Shown: positions 20,156 through 31,941 of the stretch, piece after piece
Position numbering within the stretch: position 1 is the first letter of the stretch
How the letters are laid out: every line of letters starts with the position of its first letter
Assembly: GCF_900105655.1 (NCBI RefSeq)
Contig: NZ_LT629787.1
Span: 3,720,001 to 3,784,000 of the forward strand
Length of the DNA: 64,000 nucleotides
Reading direction: 5' to 3'
DNA from: Halopseudomonas salegens
GTDB taxonomy: Bacteria > Pseudomonadota > Gammaproteobacteria > Pseudomonadales > Pseudomonadaceae
Translations under genes and position numbers: made by a program
The notes under the pieces: model-generated
Told to the model about the DNA's origin: nothing
The model's database searches: none
The model's input: the letters and a program-made list of their open reading frames with translations, nothing else

Positions 20156-20731
20156 ATGGCGGATGAACAGAAGCAGGATCAGCAGGCAGCCGAGCCGATC
20201 GAGCAGGAGGATGCGGCGTCAGAGAATGATCTTGAGGCTCGCGTCGAGAGCCTGGAAGAACAGCTGGCCGAGGCGCAGGATCAGGTAATGCGTGCTGCGG
20301 CTGATGTGCAGAATGCTCGCCGCCGGGCAGAACAGGATGTCGAGAAAGCGCACAAGTTTGCACTGGAAAAATTCGCCCATGACCTGTTGCCGGTGCTCGA
20401 TAGCCTGGAACGCGGGCTGGAATTGTCTGACCCGAACGATCCGGCGATCAAGCCGATGCGAGAAGGCATCGAGCTGACCCTGAAGATGTTTGCCGACACG
20501 CTGGCTCGCTTCAACCTGGCCGTCGTCAACCCTGAGGGTGAGCCCTTCAATCCTGATCTGCATCAGGCGATGGCCATGGAAGAAAGTGACAAGGTTGAAC
20601 CCAATACCGTGCTCAAGGTGTTCCAGAAAGGGTACACCCTGAGCGGACGCTTGCTGCGTCCGGCCATGGTGGTGGTAAGCAAGGCGGCCAGCGCCAAGCC
20701 GGAAACGCCGACAATTGATGAGCAGGCTTGA
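20156..20731 (+). CDS. grpE: Nucleotide exchange factor GrpE
   Basis: A 191-residue DnaK cochaperone that releases ADP from DnaK. An acidic N-terminus is followed by a long helix (about 25-75) and the C-terminal beta domain with [29 protein letters not shown] precedes the ATG. It heads grpE-dnaK-dnaJ and has its own heat-shock promoter. Confidence 0.97.
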   Translation: MADEQKQDQQAAEPIEQEDAASENDLEARVESLEEQLAEAQDQVMRAAADVQNARRRAEQDVEKAHKFALEKFAHDLLPVLDSLERGLELSDPNDPAIKPMREGIELTLKMFADTLARFNLAVVNPEGEPFNPDLHQAMAMEESDKVEPNTVLKVFQKGYTLSGRLLRPAMVVVSKAASAKPETPTIDEQA

Positions 20732-20754
20732 AATCAGCCGCAGCGGCCCCATTA
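20727..20754 (+). promoter_or_regulatory. Second sigma-32-type promoter, ahead of dnaK
   Basis: CTTGAA (20727-20732) overlaps the grpE stop codon. After a 14-base spacer comes CCCCATTA (20747-20754), about 67 bases before the dnaK ATG. The CCCC also begins a GCCCC/GGGGC hairpin. This would let dnaK be induced independently of grpE. Confidence 0.72.
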
Positions 20755-20820
20755 ACGGGGCATGACAGTTAAACCCTGCCGCCGGGATTCCGCGGCCAAG
20801 TGATTTGGAGAGTGAAGATT

Positions 20821-22737
20821 ATGGGCAAGATTATCGGTATCGACCTGGGGACTACCAACTCCTGTGTTGCCATTATGGAAAACGGCACGGCGAAAGTCAT
20901 TGAAAACGCGGAAGGTGCGCGCACCACGCCGTCCATCGTCGCCTACAGTAACGACGGTGAGACCCTGGTCGGCCAGTCTGCGAAGCGCCAGTCGGTCACC
21001 AACCCGCACAATACCTTGTTCGCGGTGAAGCGCCTGATCGGCCGTCGGTTTGACGAAGAAGTCGTGCAGAAAGACATCAAGCTGGTGCCTTACAAAATCG
21101 TCAAGGCGGATAATGGCGATGCCTGGGTAGAAGCCAAGGGCGAGAAAATGGCACCACCGCAGGTGTCTGCCGAAGTGCTGAAGAAAATGAAGAAAACCGC
21201 CGAAGACTACCTCGGCGAGCCGGTTACCGAAGCGGTGATTACCGTGCCGGCCTACTTCAATGACAGCCAGCGTCAGGCGACCAAGGATGCTGGCCGTATC
21301 GCCGGCCTGGAAGTCAAGCGCATCATCAACGAGCCAACGGCTGCTGCACTGGCCTACGGCATGGACAAGGCGCGTGGCGATTCCACCATTGTGGTCTATG
21401 ACCTGGGTGGCGGTACTTTCGACGTATCCGTGATCGAAATTGCCGAAGTGGATGGCGAGCACCAGTTCGAAGTGTTGGCGACCAACGGTGATACTTTCCT
21501 CGGTGGTGAAGATTTCGACATCCGGTTGATCGATTACCTGGCTGACGAATTCAAGAAAGACAGCGGTGTGGATCTGCACAATGATCCGCTGGCCCTGCAG
21601 CGTCTGAAAGAAGCCGCAGAGAAAGCCAAGATCGAGTTGTCTTCCAGCCAGCAGACCGAAGTCAACCTGCCGTACATCACGGCTGATGCTTCTGGTCCCA
21701 AGCACCTGGCGGTCAAAGTGACGCGTTCCAAGCTGGAGTCGCTGGTTGAAGATCTGATCACCCGCAGTCTCGAGCCGTGCAAGGTAGCGATGAAAGACGC
21801 CGGTATCGACATGAGCGAGCTGAGCGAAGTGATTCTGGTCGGCGGTCAGACCCGTATGCCGATGGTGCAGAAGGCCGTTACCGAATTCTTCGGTAAAGAG
21901 CCACGTAAAGATGTGAACCCGGATGAAGCGGTAGCCGTAGGTGCGGCTATTCAGGGTGCGGTTCTGTCTGGTGATGTGAAAGACGTGCTGCTGCTCGACG
22001 TGACGCCGCTGTCACTGGGTATCGAAACCATGGGCGGTGTGATGACCTCGTTGATCGAGAAAAACACCACTATCCCGACCAAGAAGTCGCAGGTGTTCTC
22101 GACCGCTGATGACAACCAGACGGCAGTAACCATTCACGTGCTGCAGGGTGAGCGCAAACAGGCCGGACAGAACAAGTCACTGGGTCGTTTCGACCTGGCC
22201 GACATTCCGCCGGCACCGCGCGGCATGCCGCAAATCGAAGTCAGCTTTGACCTCGACGCCAACGGCATCCTTAACGTCTCGGCCAAAGACAAGGCGACCG
22301 GCAAGGAGCAGTCGATTATCATCAAGGCCTCGTCCGGTCTGACCGATGAAGAGATCGAGAAGATGGTGCAGGACGCCGAGGCGAATGCCGAGGAAGATCG
22401 CAAGTTCGAAGAGCTGGTGACGACTCGCAACCAGGGTGACCAGTTGCTGCACGCGACACGCAAGACACTGACCGAAGCCGGTGACAAGGCGACCGATGAC
22501 GAAAAAGCGGCCATCGAGTCGGCTCTGAGTGAGCTGGAAGAAACGCTCAAGGGTGATGACAAGGCGGCCATCGAAGCCAAGATCAACGCGTTGTCCGAAG
22601 CCTCTGCGCCACTGGTGCAGAAGATGTATGCCGAACAGGCACAAGGGGCTGAAGGTCAGGCACAGGATGCTGCTGGCGATAACAACGCTGATGATGTCGT
22701 TGACGCGGAGTTTGAAGAGGTCAAGGACAACAAGTAA
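20821..22737 (+). CDS. dnaK: Chaperone protein DnaK (Hsp70)
   Basis: A 638-residue Hsp70 that binds unfolded polypeptides in an ATP cycle with DnaJ and GrpE. The start is [15 protein letters not shown] (ATG 20821, RBS GGAG); an upstream in-frame GTG at 20800 would only add non-conserved residues. Phosphate loops GIDLGTTNS and [10 protein letters not shown], the linker region ([14 protein letters not shown]) and an acidic C-terminal tail ([13 protein letters not shown]) are typical. Confidence 0.98.
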   Translation: MGKIIGIDLGTTNSCVAIMENGTAKVIENAEGARTTPSIVAYSNDGETLVGQSAKRQSVTNPHNTLFAVKRLIGRRFDEEVVQKDIKLVPYKIVKADNGDAWVEAKGEKMAPPQVSAEVLKKMKKTAEDYLGEPVTEAVITVPAYFNDSQRQATKDAGRIAGLEVKRIINEPTAAALAYGMDKARGDSTIVVYDLGGGTFDVSVIEIAEVDGEHQFEVLATNGDTFLGGEDFDIRLIDYLADEFKKDSGVDLHNDPLALQRLKEAAEKAKIELSSSQQTEVNLPYITADASGPKHLAVKVTRSKLESLVEDLITRSLEPCKVAMKDAGIDMSELSEVILVGGQTRMPMVQKAVTEFFGKEPRKDVNPDEAVAVGAAIQGAVLSGDVKDVLLLDVTPLSLGIETMGGVMTSLIEKNTTIPTKKSQVFSTADDNQTAVTIHVLQGERKQAGQNKSLGRFDLADIPPAPRGMPQIEVSFDLDANGILNVSAKDKATGKEQSIIIKASSGLTDEEIEKMVQDAEANAEEDRKFEELVTTRNQGDQLLHATRKTLTEAGDKATDDEKAAIESALSELEETLKGDDKAAIEAKINALSEASAPLVQKMYAEQAQGAEGQAQDAAGDNNADDVVDAEFEEVKDNK

Positions 22738-22758
22738 GTCCTTGTACGACCGAGCCAG

Positions 22759-22793
22759 GCAACGCGGGATTCATTCCCGCGTTGCTGTTTGTG
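22759..22793 (+). terminator. Hairpin between dnaK and dnaJ
   Basis: A perfect 11-bp stem (GCAACGCGGGA / TCCCGCGTTGC) with a 5-base loop is followed by TGTTTGTG. It probably works as a partial terminator or mRNA-stabilising structure that lowers dnaJ relative to dnaK. Confidence 0.6.
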
Positions 22794-22822
22794 GCACAGG
22801 CCCATATTGAGGGAAACCAAGA

Positions 22823-24780
<1,958 letters not shown>

Positions 24781-24808
24781 GAGCGTCTCTGGTCGTCAGG
24801 CAGGCAAT

Positions 24809-24843
24809 AAAAAACCCGGCTGCGTGAGCAAGCCGGGTTTTTT
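24809..24843. terminator. Bidirectional intrinsic terminator after dapB
   Basis: AAAAAACCCGGCT and AGCCGGGTTTTTT form a perfect 13-bp inverted repeat with a 9-base loop and T runs on both strands. It ends the grpE-dapB unit and the convergent gene at 24858-25622. Confidence 0.92.
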
Positions 24844-24857
24844 GTGGCTGGCTGGGC

Positions 24858-25622
24858 TCAACCGGTAGTGCTGATACGGAGTTGTTCGCGAGCCAGATTG
24901 TTCAGGGTGTCGGTATTGCGCAGCAGGTAAAAAGCAGCAATGGTCGGCACCCAGTCCTGATAGTAGGTGATCAGGCGGGGCTGGATGAAGCTGTATTGCT
25001 GGTCCAGTTGGGATATCGCAGCAGCCTGCTCGGGCAGCAGGCTGCGCATGGTGCTGAAGCGTTCGACGATGCTGGCATTCATGTCGCTGAAGATGCCTTC
25101 GTGGGTGTCCATGAAATAGACGCCGATCGAGCTGAACATGTTGTTCTGATAAAGCAGCAGGATCTGGTTGGTTTCCAGGCTTTGCTGATGCAGTACGGCA
25201 AGGCGTTCGTCGGCCAGATCGGCATGCTCGGCATAGCGTTCGGCAAGCACCTCGTCCAGCTGGGCATGCGTCTGCATGATGCGGTTGACCGTGGCAAGGT
25301 TGTAGTGCGCCTCGTCTTCCGGCTGGTTTTCCAGGTCACGAATCATGCCGGTGAACTGGTCAAAAACAGTCCTCAAATCGCTGGGATTGTCGATCTGGCG
25401 GATGCGGCTGTCCATGCCGTCCAGGGCCTCGTGGTAAGCCTCCCGGTGGCCGGGTTCACGCACGCGCTGATAAAGGTTGTTGTCGATCAACAGATAGGTG
25501 GCAGCCTTGTAACCCTCACTGCGAATTTCGTGCAGGGTCTGCAGGGTCTGCAGATCAGCCTTGACCAGTGGTGCCAGGCAGAGCAACCCTACCGCTAACA
25601 AATACTTCAGGTGCTTTGACAT
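24858..25622 (-). CDS. Uncharacterised exported helical protein
   Basis: A 254-residue protein that I do not recognise. An N-terminal signal peptide is clear (KYLLAVGLLCLAPLVKA, cut near KADLQ). The mature part has no cysteine and looks almost wholly alpha-helical, rich in D, E, L, Q and R, with repeated NxxxxxR/ExR patterns. A helical-bundle periplasmic domain, as in sensory proteins or pilus-related transducers, is possible but unsupported. It is a single-gene unit, convergent to dapB and divergent from carA, inserted where P. aeruginosa has dapB next to carA (from memory). Confidence 0.85.
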   Translation of the reverse strand: MSKHLKYLLAVGLLCLAPLVKADLQTLQTLHEIRSEGYKAATYLLIDNNLYQRVREPGHREAYHEALDGMDSRIRQIDNPSDLRTVFDQFTGMIRDLENQPEDEAHYNLATVNRIMQTHAQLDEVLAERYAEHADLADERLAVLHQQSLETNQILLLYQNNMFSSIGVYFMDTHEGIFSDMNASIVERFSTMRSLLPEQAAAISQLDQQYSFIQPRLITYYQDWVPTIAAFYLLRNTDTLNNLAREQLRISTTG

Positions 25623-25988
25623 GCTCGATTCCCTCGGGGCGTTCTTGTTGTTCTGTGCTGGTCATCTGCAAACACATTCCATGGCGCAGACGCCTTTTAA
25701 TACAGACTGACGTGCAGTTTTAGCACAGTTGGCGAACAGAATGAATACTTTCGGTCGGTTGTTGGTCAGGCAAGCAGGCACCGAAACAGAGCCTTGCCTG
25801 TCCATTGATGGGCAAATGGCCGGTGTGGTGTGGATATTTATGCCCTCAGCCGGTAAACTTGCGGGCTAATCTGTCTTTCAGCGCGTATCTGACAATGCCT
25901 TGATGCGGGATGAAGTGGTCATACACCTCATTCCCGCTTTTGTGCAGCCCGCGTTTGGTGAAACGTGTCAGCTCAATCGGAGGTTTTC
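25623..25988. other. 366-base intergenic region upstream of carA
   Basis: A non-coding divergent region between the unknown exported protein and carA. It must hold promoters for both. The only strong structure seen is the hairpin at 25905-25937. No convincing coding frame, riboswitch or ArgR site was identified by eye. Confidence 0.6.
25905..25941 (+). promoter_or_regulatory. Terminator-like hairpin in the carA leader
   Basis: GCGGGATGA-(A)GTG pairs with CAC-(C)TCA-TTCCCGC around a short loop. The 3' arm ends at 25937 and is followed by TTTT, 48 bases before the carA start. This has the form of an attenuator, and pyrimidine/arginine control of carAB would suit it. A short leader frame (ATG 25904) runs through the hairpin, but it continues past the carA start and has no evident ribosome site. 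Confidence 0.5.
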
Positions 25989-27125
25989 TTGTCCAAGCCA
26001 GCCATTCTAGCCCTTGCCGATGGTAGTGTTTTTTACGGTGAGGCCATCGGCGCCGACGGCCACAGTGTCGGCGAGGTCGTGTTCAATACGGCCATGACCG
26101 GTTACCAGGAGATCCTGACCGATCCGTCCTATTCCCGTCAGATCGTGACCCTGACCTATCCACACATCGGCAATACCGGGGTTACCCCTGAAGATGTCGA
26201 GTCTGACCGCGTGCACGCCGCCGGGCTGGTTATCCGTGACCTGCCGCTGATGGCCAGCAGCTGGCGCAGCAAGCAATCGCTGGATGACTACCTGCGCGAC
26301 AACGGCATTGTCGCCATTGCCGGTATCGATACCCGTCGACTGACGCGGATTCTGCGTGAGAAGGGCTCGCAAAACGGTTGCATCATTGCCGGTGATCAGG
26401 TCGACGCCGATCAGGCACTCGGGCTGGCGCGTGATTTCCCGGGTCTCAAGGGCATGGATCTGGCCAAAGAGGTCACCGTCAAGGACAGCTACCAGTGGCG
26501 CTCCGGTGTGTGGGCGTTGGCGAGCGATAGTCACCCGGAGCACGCGGATGCCGATCTGCCTTATCACGTGGTGGCCTATGACTACGGCGTCAAGCAGAAC
26601 ATCCTGCGCATGCTGGTTGCACGTGGCTGCCGCCTGACCGTGGTGCCGGCGCAGACGCCGGCCAGCGAAGTGCTGGCACTGCAGCCTGACGGCGTATTCC
26701 TGTCCAACGGCCCGGGTGATCCGGAGCCCTGTGATTATGCGATCACGGCCATTCGCGAGGTGCTCGAGACCGACATGCCGGTATTCGGTATCTGCCTGGG
26801 CCATCAGCTGCTGGCGCTGGCCTCCGGCGCCAAAACCCTGAAAATGGGCCACGGCCATCACGGGGCCAACCACCCGGTGCAGGATCTGGACAGCGGTGTG
26901 GTGATGATCACCAGTCAGAATCACGGGTTTGCTGTCGATGAAACCAGCCTGCCGGCTAACCTGCGTGCCACGCACAAGTCATTGTTTGACGGCACCCTGC
27001 AGGGTATCGAGCGTACCGACAAGGCTGCATTCAGTTTTCAGGGTCACCCGGAAGCCAGCCCGGGCCCGCACGATGTTGCGCCGCTGTTCGACCGTTTCAT
27101 TGCTGCCATGGCCGCCCGCCGCTGA
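25989..27125 (+). CDS. carA: Carbamoyl-phosphate synthase small subunit (TTG start)
   Basis: The glutaminase subunit that supplies ammonia to CarB for carbamoyl phosphate, feeding arginine and pyrimidines. The class I amidotransferase domain carries [11 protein letters not shown] with the nucleophile Cys and later a HPEASPGP His/Glu site. The start was set at TTG 25989 ([12 protein letters not shown]): it follows GGAGG by five bases and gives 378 residues, the length I recall for P. aeruginosa. The GTG at 25965 would add eight residues and has no ribosome site. carB follows 24 bases later without the extra gene found between them in P. aeruginosa. Confidence 0.95.
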   Translation: MSKPAILALADGSVFYGEAIGADGHSVGEVVFNTAMTGYQEILTDPSYSRQIVTLTYPHIGNTGVTPEDVESDRVHAAGLVIRDLPLMASSWRSKQSLDDYLRDNGIVAIAGIDTRRLTRILREKGSQNGCIIAGDQVDADQALGLARDFPGLKGMDLAKEVTVKDSYQWRSGVWALASDSHPEHADADLPYHVVAYDYGVKQNILRMLVARGCRLTVVPAQTPASEVLALQPDGVFLSNGPGDPEPCDYAITAIREVLETDMPVFGICLGHQLLALASGAKTLKMGHGHHGANHPVQDLDSGVVMITSQNHGFAVDETSLPANLRATHKSLFDGTLQGIERTDKAAFSFQGHPEASPGPHDVAPLFDRFIAAMAARR

Positions 27126-27149
27126 GCCCTCAAGGATTTGTAGACGACT

Positions 27150-30100
27150 ATGCCAAAACGTACTGACATCAAAAGCATTCTGATCATCGGCGCCGGCCCT
27201 ATTGTGATTGGCCAGGCCTGTGAGTTTGACTATTCCGGCGCTCAGGCGTGCAAGGCGCTGAAGGAAGAAGGCTTCCGCGTCATTCTGGTCAACTCCAATC
27301 CGGCGACCATCATGACCGACCCGGCGATGGCCGATGCCACCTATATCGAACCGATCAAGTGGCAGACTGTCGAGAAAATCATTGCCAAGGAGCGTCCGGA
27401 CGCGGTGCTGCCGACCATGGGTGGCCAGACGGCACTGAACTGCGCTCTGGATCTGGAAAAACACGGCGTACTCGACAAGTACAATGTCGAGATGATCGGT
27501 GCCAACGCCGATACCATCGACAAGGCGGAAGACCGCTCACGCTTTGACAAGGCGATGAAATCCATCAACCTCGAGTGCCCGCGTTCGGGTATCGCCCATA
27601 ACATGCAGGAAGCCTACGGCGTGCTCGATCAGGTTGGCTTTCCGTGCATTATCCGGCCGTCCTTCACCATGGGTGGCACGGGTGGCGGTATCGCTTACAA
27701 CCGTGAAGAGTTTGAAGAGATCTGTACCCGCGGTCTGGATTTGTCGCCGACCAACGAGCTGTTGATTGATGAGTCGCTGATCGGCTGGAAGGAATACGAG
27801 ATGGAGGTGGTCCGTGACAAGAAGGACAACTGCATCATCGTCTGTTCGATCGAGAACTTCGACCCCATGGGTGTGCACACAGGGGATTCCATTACTGTCG
27901 CGCCGGCGCAAACGCTGACCGACAAGGAATACCAGATCATGCGTAACGCCTCGCTGGCGGTATTGCGTGAGATCGGCGTGGAAACCGGTGGCTCCAACGT
28001 TCAGTTCGGTATCTGCCCGGATACCGGCCGCATGGTCGTGATCGAAATGAATCCACGGGTATCGCGCTCTTCAGCGCTGGCGTCCAAGGCGACCGGTTTC
28101 CCGATCGCCAAGATCGCTGCCAAGCTGGCCGTGGGCTACACGCTGGACGAGCTGCACAACGATATTACCGGTGGTCGCACCCCGGCGTCCTTCGAACCGG
28201 CGATCGATTACGTAGTGACCAAGATCCCGCGTTTTGCCTTCGAGAAATTCCCCAACGCCGATGCGCGCCTGACCACGCAGATGAAGTCGGTCGGCGAGGT
28301 GATGGCGATTGGGCGCACTTTCCAGGAATCGCTGCAGAAAGCGCTGCGTGGCCTGGAAGTCAGTGCCATGGGGCTGGATCCCAAGGTCGAGCCTACCGAT
28401 GCCGAGGCGCGCACGCAGATCACCCGTGAGCTGACCGTGCCGGGTGCTGACCGCATCTGGTATCTGGCGGATGCCTTCCGCATCGGCATGAGCCGTGAAG
28501 ACGTATTTGCCCTGACCAAGATCGATCCCTGGTTCCTGATCCAGCTGGAAGACCTGGTCGCCGAAGAAAAGGCCATTGCCACCGGTGGTCTGGCTGATCT
28601 GGATTACACCCTGATGCGCCGTCTCAAGCGCAAGGGGTTCTCCGATGCGCGCCTGGCAGAACTGCTGGCGGTGAGCGAGAAGAGTCTGCGTAACCATCGC
28701 CACAAGCTGAAGGTGCTGCCGGTGTACAAGCGGGTGGATACCTGCGCCGCCGAGTTTGCTACCGATACGGCCTATATGTACTCGACCTATGAAGAAGAGT
28801 GCGAAGCCAATCCGACCAGCCGTGACAAGATCATGGTGCTGGGTGGCGGCCCCAACCGCATTGGTCAGGGTATCGAGTTTGACTACTGCTGCGTGCATGC
28901 TGCGCTGGCCATGCGCGAGGACGGTTATGAAACCATCATGGTCAACTGCAACCCGGAAACCGTCTCTACCGACTATGACACTTCCGATCGCCTGTATTTC
29001 GAGCCGGTCACCCTGGAAGACGTGCTGGAAATCGTCCGGGTCGAGAAGCCCAAGGGCGTGATTGTGCAGTATGGCGGTCAGACCCCGCTGAAACTGGCGC
29101 GTGCGCTGGAAGAGGCCGGTGTGCCGATTATCGGTACCAGCCCGGAAGCGATTGACCGCGCCGAAGATCGCGAGCGCTTCCAGCAGATGGTCGAGCGGCT
29201 GAAGCTGTTGCAGCCAGCCAACGATACCGTACGCAGTGAAGAAGAAGCGATTCGTGCGGCGAACAAGATCGGTTACCCGCTGGTCGTGCGTCCGTCTTAT
29301 GTGCTGGGCGGCCGGGCGATGGAAATCGTTTACCAGGAAGATGAACTCAAGCGTTATCTGCGTGATGCGGTGAAAGTGTCCAACGACAGCCCGGTGCTGC
29401 TGGATCACTTCCTCAACTGCGCCATCGAAGTGGACATTGATGCGGTATCCGACGGTACCCACGTAGTCATCGGTGCAATCATGCAGCATATCGAACAGGC
29501 CGGCGTACACTCGGGTGATTCCGCCTGCTCGCTGCCGCCTTACTCCTTGCCGGCTGCAGTGCAGGACGAGATTCGCGAGCAGGTGCGCAAGATGGCACTG
29601 GAGCTTGGCGTGGTCGGCTTGATGAATGTGCAGATGGCAGTGCAGGGTGAGACCATCTATGTGATCGAGGTCAACCCGCGCGCGTCGCGTACCGTGCCTT
29701 TTGTGTCCAAGTGCATCGGTCAGTCATTGGCCAAGATCGCCGCCCGTGTCATGGCCGGCAAGACCCTGGCCGAAGTCGGCTTCACTGAAGAAGTGGTGCC
29801 GACCTACTTCAGCGTCAAAGAGGCGGTGTTCCCGTTCGCCAAGTTCCCGGGCGTGGATCCTATCCTTGGTCCGGAAATGAAGTCGACAGGTGAGGTGATG
29901 GGCGTCGGTGACAGCTTTGCCGAGGCCTTCGCCAAGTCCCAGGTGGGTGCCGGCGAGCGTTTGCCGACCGAGGGTTGCGTGTTCATCAGTGTGCGTGAAG
30001 ACGATAAGCCCTTTGTGGCCGATGTCGCCCGTGATCTGGTCGAGCTTGGATTTGAGGTGGTCGCTACCAGCGGCACGGCGAAAGTGATCGAGGCGGCCAA

Positions 30101-30365
30101 TATTCCGGTACGTCGGGTCAACAAGGTGACCGAAGGCCGTCCGCATATTGTCGACATGATCAAGAATGATGAAATCAGCCTGGTGATCAATACGACCGAG
30201 GGCCGGCAGTCGATTGCCGATTCCTACTCCATTCGACGCAATGCCCTGCAGCACAAGGTCTATTCGACCACTACGCTGGCGGGTGGCGAGGCGATTTGCG
30301 AGGCATTGAAGTTTGGTCCCGAGCGGGCGGTGCGTCGCCTGCAGGATCTGCACGCGGGGATTTGA
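27150..30365 (+). CDS. carB: Carbamoyl-phosphate synthase large subunit
   Basis: A 1071-residue enzyme making carbamoyl phosphate from bicarbonate, ammonia and two ATP. Two homologous ATP-grasp halves are visible ([22 protein letters not shown] at the start and [19 protein letters not shown] near 556-575), followed by the C-terminal allosteric MGS-like domain ([14 protein letters not shown] onward). It is the second gene of carAB; greA follows after 4 bases. Confidence 0.98.
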   Translation: MPKRTDIKSILIIGAGPIVIGQACEFDYSGAQACKALKEEGFRVILVNSNPATIMTDPAMADATYIEPIKWQTVEKIIAKERPDAVLPTMGGQTALNCALDLEKHGVLDKYNVEMIGANADTIDKAEDRSRFDKAMKSINLECPRSGIAHNMQEAYGVLDQVGFPCIIRPSFTMGGTGGGIAYNREEFEEICTRGLDLSPTNELLIDESLIGWKEYEMEVVRDKKDNCIIVCSIENFDPMGVHTGDSITVAPAQTLTDKEYQIMRNASLAVLREIGVETGGSNVQFGICPDTGRMVVIEMNPRVSRSSALASKATGFPIAKIAAKLAVGYTLDELHNDITGGRTPASFEPAIDYVVTKIPRFAFEKFPNADARLTTQMKSVGEVMAIGRTFQESLQKALRGLEVSAMGLDPKVEPTDAEARTQITRELTVPGADRIWYLADAFRIGMSREDVFALTKIDPWFLIQLEDLVAEEKAIATGGLADLDYTLMRRLKRKGFSDARLAELLAVSEKSLRNHRHKLKVLPVYKRVDTCAAEFATDTAYMYSTYEEECEANPTSRDKIMVLGGGPNRIGQGIEFDYCCVHAALAMREDGYETIMVNCNPETVSTDYDTSDRLYFEPVTLEDVLEIVRVEKPKGVIVQYGGQTPLKLARALEEAGVPIIGTSPEAIDRAEDRERFQQMVERLKLLQPANDTVRSEEEAIRAANKIGYPLVVRPSYVLGGRAMEIVYQEDELKRYLRDAVKVSNDSPVLLDHFLNCAIEVDIDAVSDGTHVVIGAIMQHIEQAGVHSGDSACSLPPYSLPAAVQDEIREQVRKMALELGVVGLMNVQMAVQGETIYVIEVNPRASRTVPFVSKCIGQSLAKIAARVMAGKTLAEVGFTEEVVPTYFSVKEAVFPFAKFPGVDPILGPEMKSTGEVMGVGDSFAEAFAKSQVGAGERLPTEGCVFISVREDDKPFVADVARDLVELGFEVVATSGTAKVIEAANIPVRRVNKVTEGRPHIVDMIKNDEISLVINTTEGRQSIADSYSIRRNALQHKVYSTTTLAGGEAICEALKFGPERAVRRLQDLHAGI

Positions 30366-30369
30366 TGCG

Positions 30370-30843
30370 ATGAAATATCCAATGACCAAAGAGGGTGCAG
30401 AAGCCCTCGAAGTGGAACTCAAGCACCTCAAGAGTGTGATGCGTCCGCAAATCAGCAAGGCAATTGCCGAGGCGCGTGAGCTGGGTGACCTCAAGGAAAA
30501 TGCGGAATACCATGCCGCGCGGGAACAGCAGGGTATGGTCGAGGCGCGCATCCGTGATATCGAAGGTCGTCTGGGTAATGCCCAGATCATCGATATCACC
30601 ACCATTGCGCATACCGGCAAGGTGATATTCGGTACCACGGTCACCATTGCCAATGTGGACACCGACGAAGAGGTGGTTTACCAGATCGTGGGTGAAGATG
30701 AGGCGGAGATCAAGAAGCGCAAGATTTCGGTTACCTCACCCATTGCCCGTGCCCTGATCGGCAAGGAAGAGGGTGACGTGGTGACAGTGCAGACCCCGGG
30801 TGGTCTGGTGGAGTACGAAATCGTCGAGGTCAGCCACCTGTGA
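30370..30843 (+). CDS. greA: Transcription elongation factor GreA
   Basis: A 157-residue factor that rescues backtracked RNA polymerase by stimulating transcript cleavage. The coiled-coil carries [15 protein letters not shown], whose acidic tip residues enter the polymerase channel. The start was placed at [11 protein letters not shown] (30370) because the longer frame runs back into carB. The stop overlaps the next gene. Confidence 0.97.
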   Translation: MKYPMTKEGAEALEVELKHLKSVMRPQISKAIAEARELGDLKENAEYHAAREQQGMVEARIRDIEGRLGNAQIIDITTIAHTGKVIFGTTVTIANVDTDEEVVYQIVGEDEAEIKKRKISVTSPIARALIGKEEGDVVTVQTPGGLVEYEIVEVSHL

Positions 30844-31256
30844 GTACGCCTGCGGCCATGCCGGGTTTGCGCGGCGGCCGCATTGCCTGGCAATTGAGTC
30901 AGACCCTGTGGGTAGGGGGTGCCTGGGTATTGCACTTTGTGCTCATGCCGGCCTTGCAGCAATACGGTCTGGCGCCTCGATTGCAGCAGGATCTGGCGGA
31001 ATACCTGTATCCACTGATGACCGGATTTGCAGCCGTGTGCATCGCGCTGCAGTTGGCTCTGGTTGCCTGGTTGTTGCGCCGGCGCTTCTGGTCTGACCTG
31101 CGCGCGCAATTGTTGTTGCTGGCGGCCGTCGCCTGCGCCGCATTTTTCGTTCTGCGCGGACTGGGCGAGGTAGACTACTTGAGTGGCCTGGCGTATCTGG
31201 TCATGGCCTTTGCCGGGCTGGTGCTGCTGTTGCAGCGCCGCCCGGACGAAGAGTGA
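30840..31256 (+). CDS. Small integral membrane protein (DUF4149-like)
   Basis: 138 residues with about four membrane segments (for example [19 protein letters not shown] and [18 protein letters not shown]). The GTG start overlaps the greA stop in a GTGA. A protein of this kind follows greA in pseudomonads (from memory, DUF4149); no function is known. It abuts convergent yhbY with no gap. Confidence 0.8.
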   Translation: MSTPAAMPGLRGGRIAWQLSQTLWVGGAWVLHFVLMPALQQYGLAPRLQQDLAEYLYPLMTGFAAVCIALQLALVAWLLRRRFWSDLRAQLLLLAAVACAAFFVLRGLGEVDYLSGLAYLVMAFAGLVLLLQRRPDEE

Positions 31257-31571
31257 TCAGAGCTCTTTGTAACGCAACAGGTTGGACAGGTTGCGGTTCG
31301 GCTCGGGGTTGCGTTTGAGCAGTACCGCCATTTTCCCGATCACCTGAACCAGTTCAGCGCCGGTCTGTTTGCACAGCTCGGCGATCAACGCCTGTTTGGC
31401 TTCACGGTCGCTGACGTTGATGCGAATCTTGATCAGTTCATGGTCGTTGAGTGCACGTTGCAGTTCGGCGATAACGCCTTCACTGGCGCCCTGTTCACTG
31501 ACCAGTACCACCGGTTTGAGATGATGGGCGATGCGTTTGAGATCTTTTTTCTGTGCCGAGCTGAGCGCCAT
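31257..31571 (-). CDS. yhbY: RNA-binding protein YhbY (CRM domain)
   Basis: A 104-residue CRM-domain protein associated with 50S ribosome precursors. It carries LKPVVLVSEQGASEGVI and a KIRINV-type strand; the usual GxxG loop reads QVIGKMAVL. The start at MALSSAQKK (31571) was chosen over the much longer frame, which would extend through non-coding sequence. Confidence 0.92.
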   Translation of the reverse strand: MALSSAQKKDLKRIAHHLKPVVLVSEQGASEGVIAELQRALNDHELIKIRINVSDREAKQALIAELCKQTGAELVQVIGKMAVLLKRNPEPNRNLSNLLRYKEL

Positions 31572-31941
31572 AAGAATCCGTACAATGTGATGAAAGGGCT
31601 GAAAAGTCGGCCCGGTAAAAGTAGTTCCCAGTATAACCGGCGGATGCCTGCGATGCATAAGGGATTCCCGGTACTGTCGAAAACTGACGGAAAGCGTGCG
31701 GCTGGACCTTGATGTTTCCATCATCACCCCAAGTATAGAGGGGTATGACGGTGGCAGGGTGGCGCTGTGTACCTTGAAATCCGGCAAGCCGACGAACCTT
31801 TGAGGGGATGGGCTGTTTCGCGACATAGCGGGTTACAGCCACAAGCTGCCGAGCGGTTGAAACTGGTGTAAGGTATTAGGGTCATAGAACTGAATTCAGA
31901 CAGGCAGCGACGGAGTTCCGGCGCACCACGAGGGTAGTAAT
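31572..31941. other. 370-base gap between yhbY and ftsH; no rlmE gene
   Basis: In P. aeruginosa and E. coli rlmE (ftsJ/rrmJ) lies directly upstream of ftsH. Here the gap is too short for its roughly 210 codons, and no frame resembles it. A sigma-32-like element is at 31708-31736; the remainder looks like a leader. The minus-strand open frame crossing it is a spurious extension of yhbY. Confidence 0.7.
31708..31736 (+). promoter_or_regulatory. Sigma-32-like promoter upstream of ftsH
   Basis: CTTGAT (31708-31713), a 13-base spacer, then CCCCAAGTAT. This agrees with the sigma-32 consensus less well than the grpE and dnaK sites. ftsH is heat-shock controlled in E. coli from a promoter ahead of rlmE. 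Confidence 0.5.

Noticed and set aside
25904..26012. Possible leader peptide frame through the carA hairpin
   Set aside because: It continues past the carA start, lacks a ribosome site and shows no arginine or pyrimidine-related codon run; kept only as a remark.
28071..29510. A 479-codon open frame antisense to carB
   Set aside because: It mirrors the codon bias of a certain gene on the other strand, has no ribosome site and resembles no family.
31572..31826. N-terminal extension of yhbY by 85 codons
   Set aside because: The extension has no similarity to CRM proteins, covers the ftsH regulatory region, and yhbY has a good family-length start at 31571.
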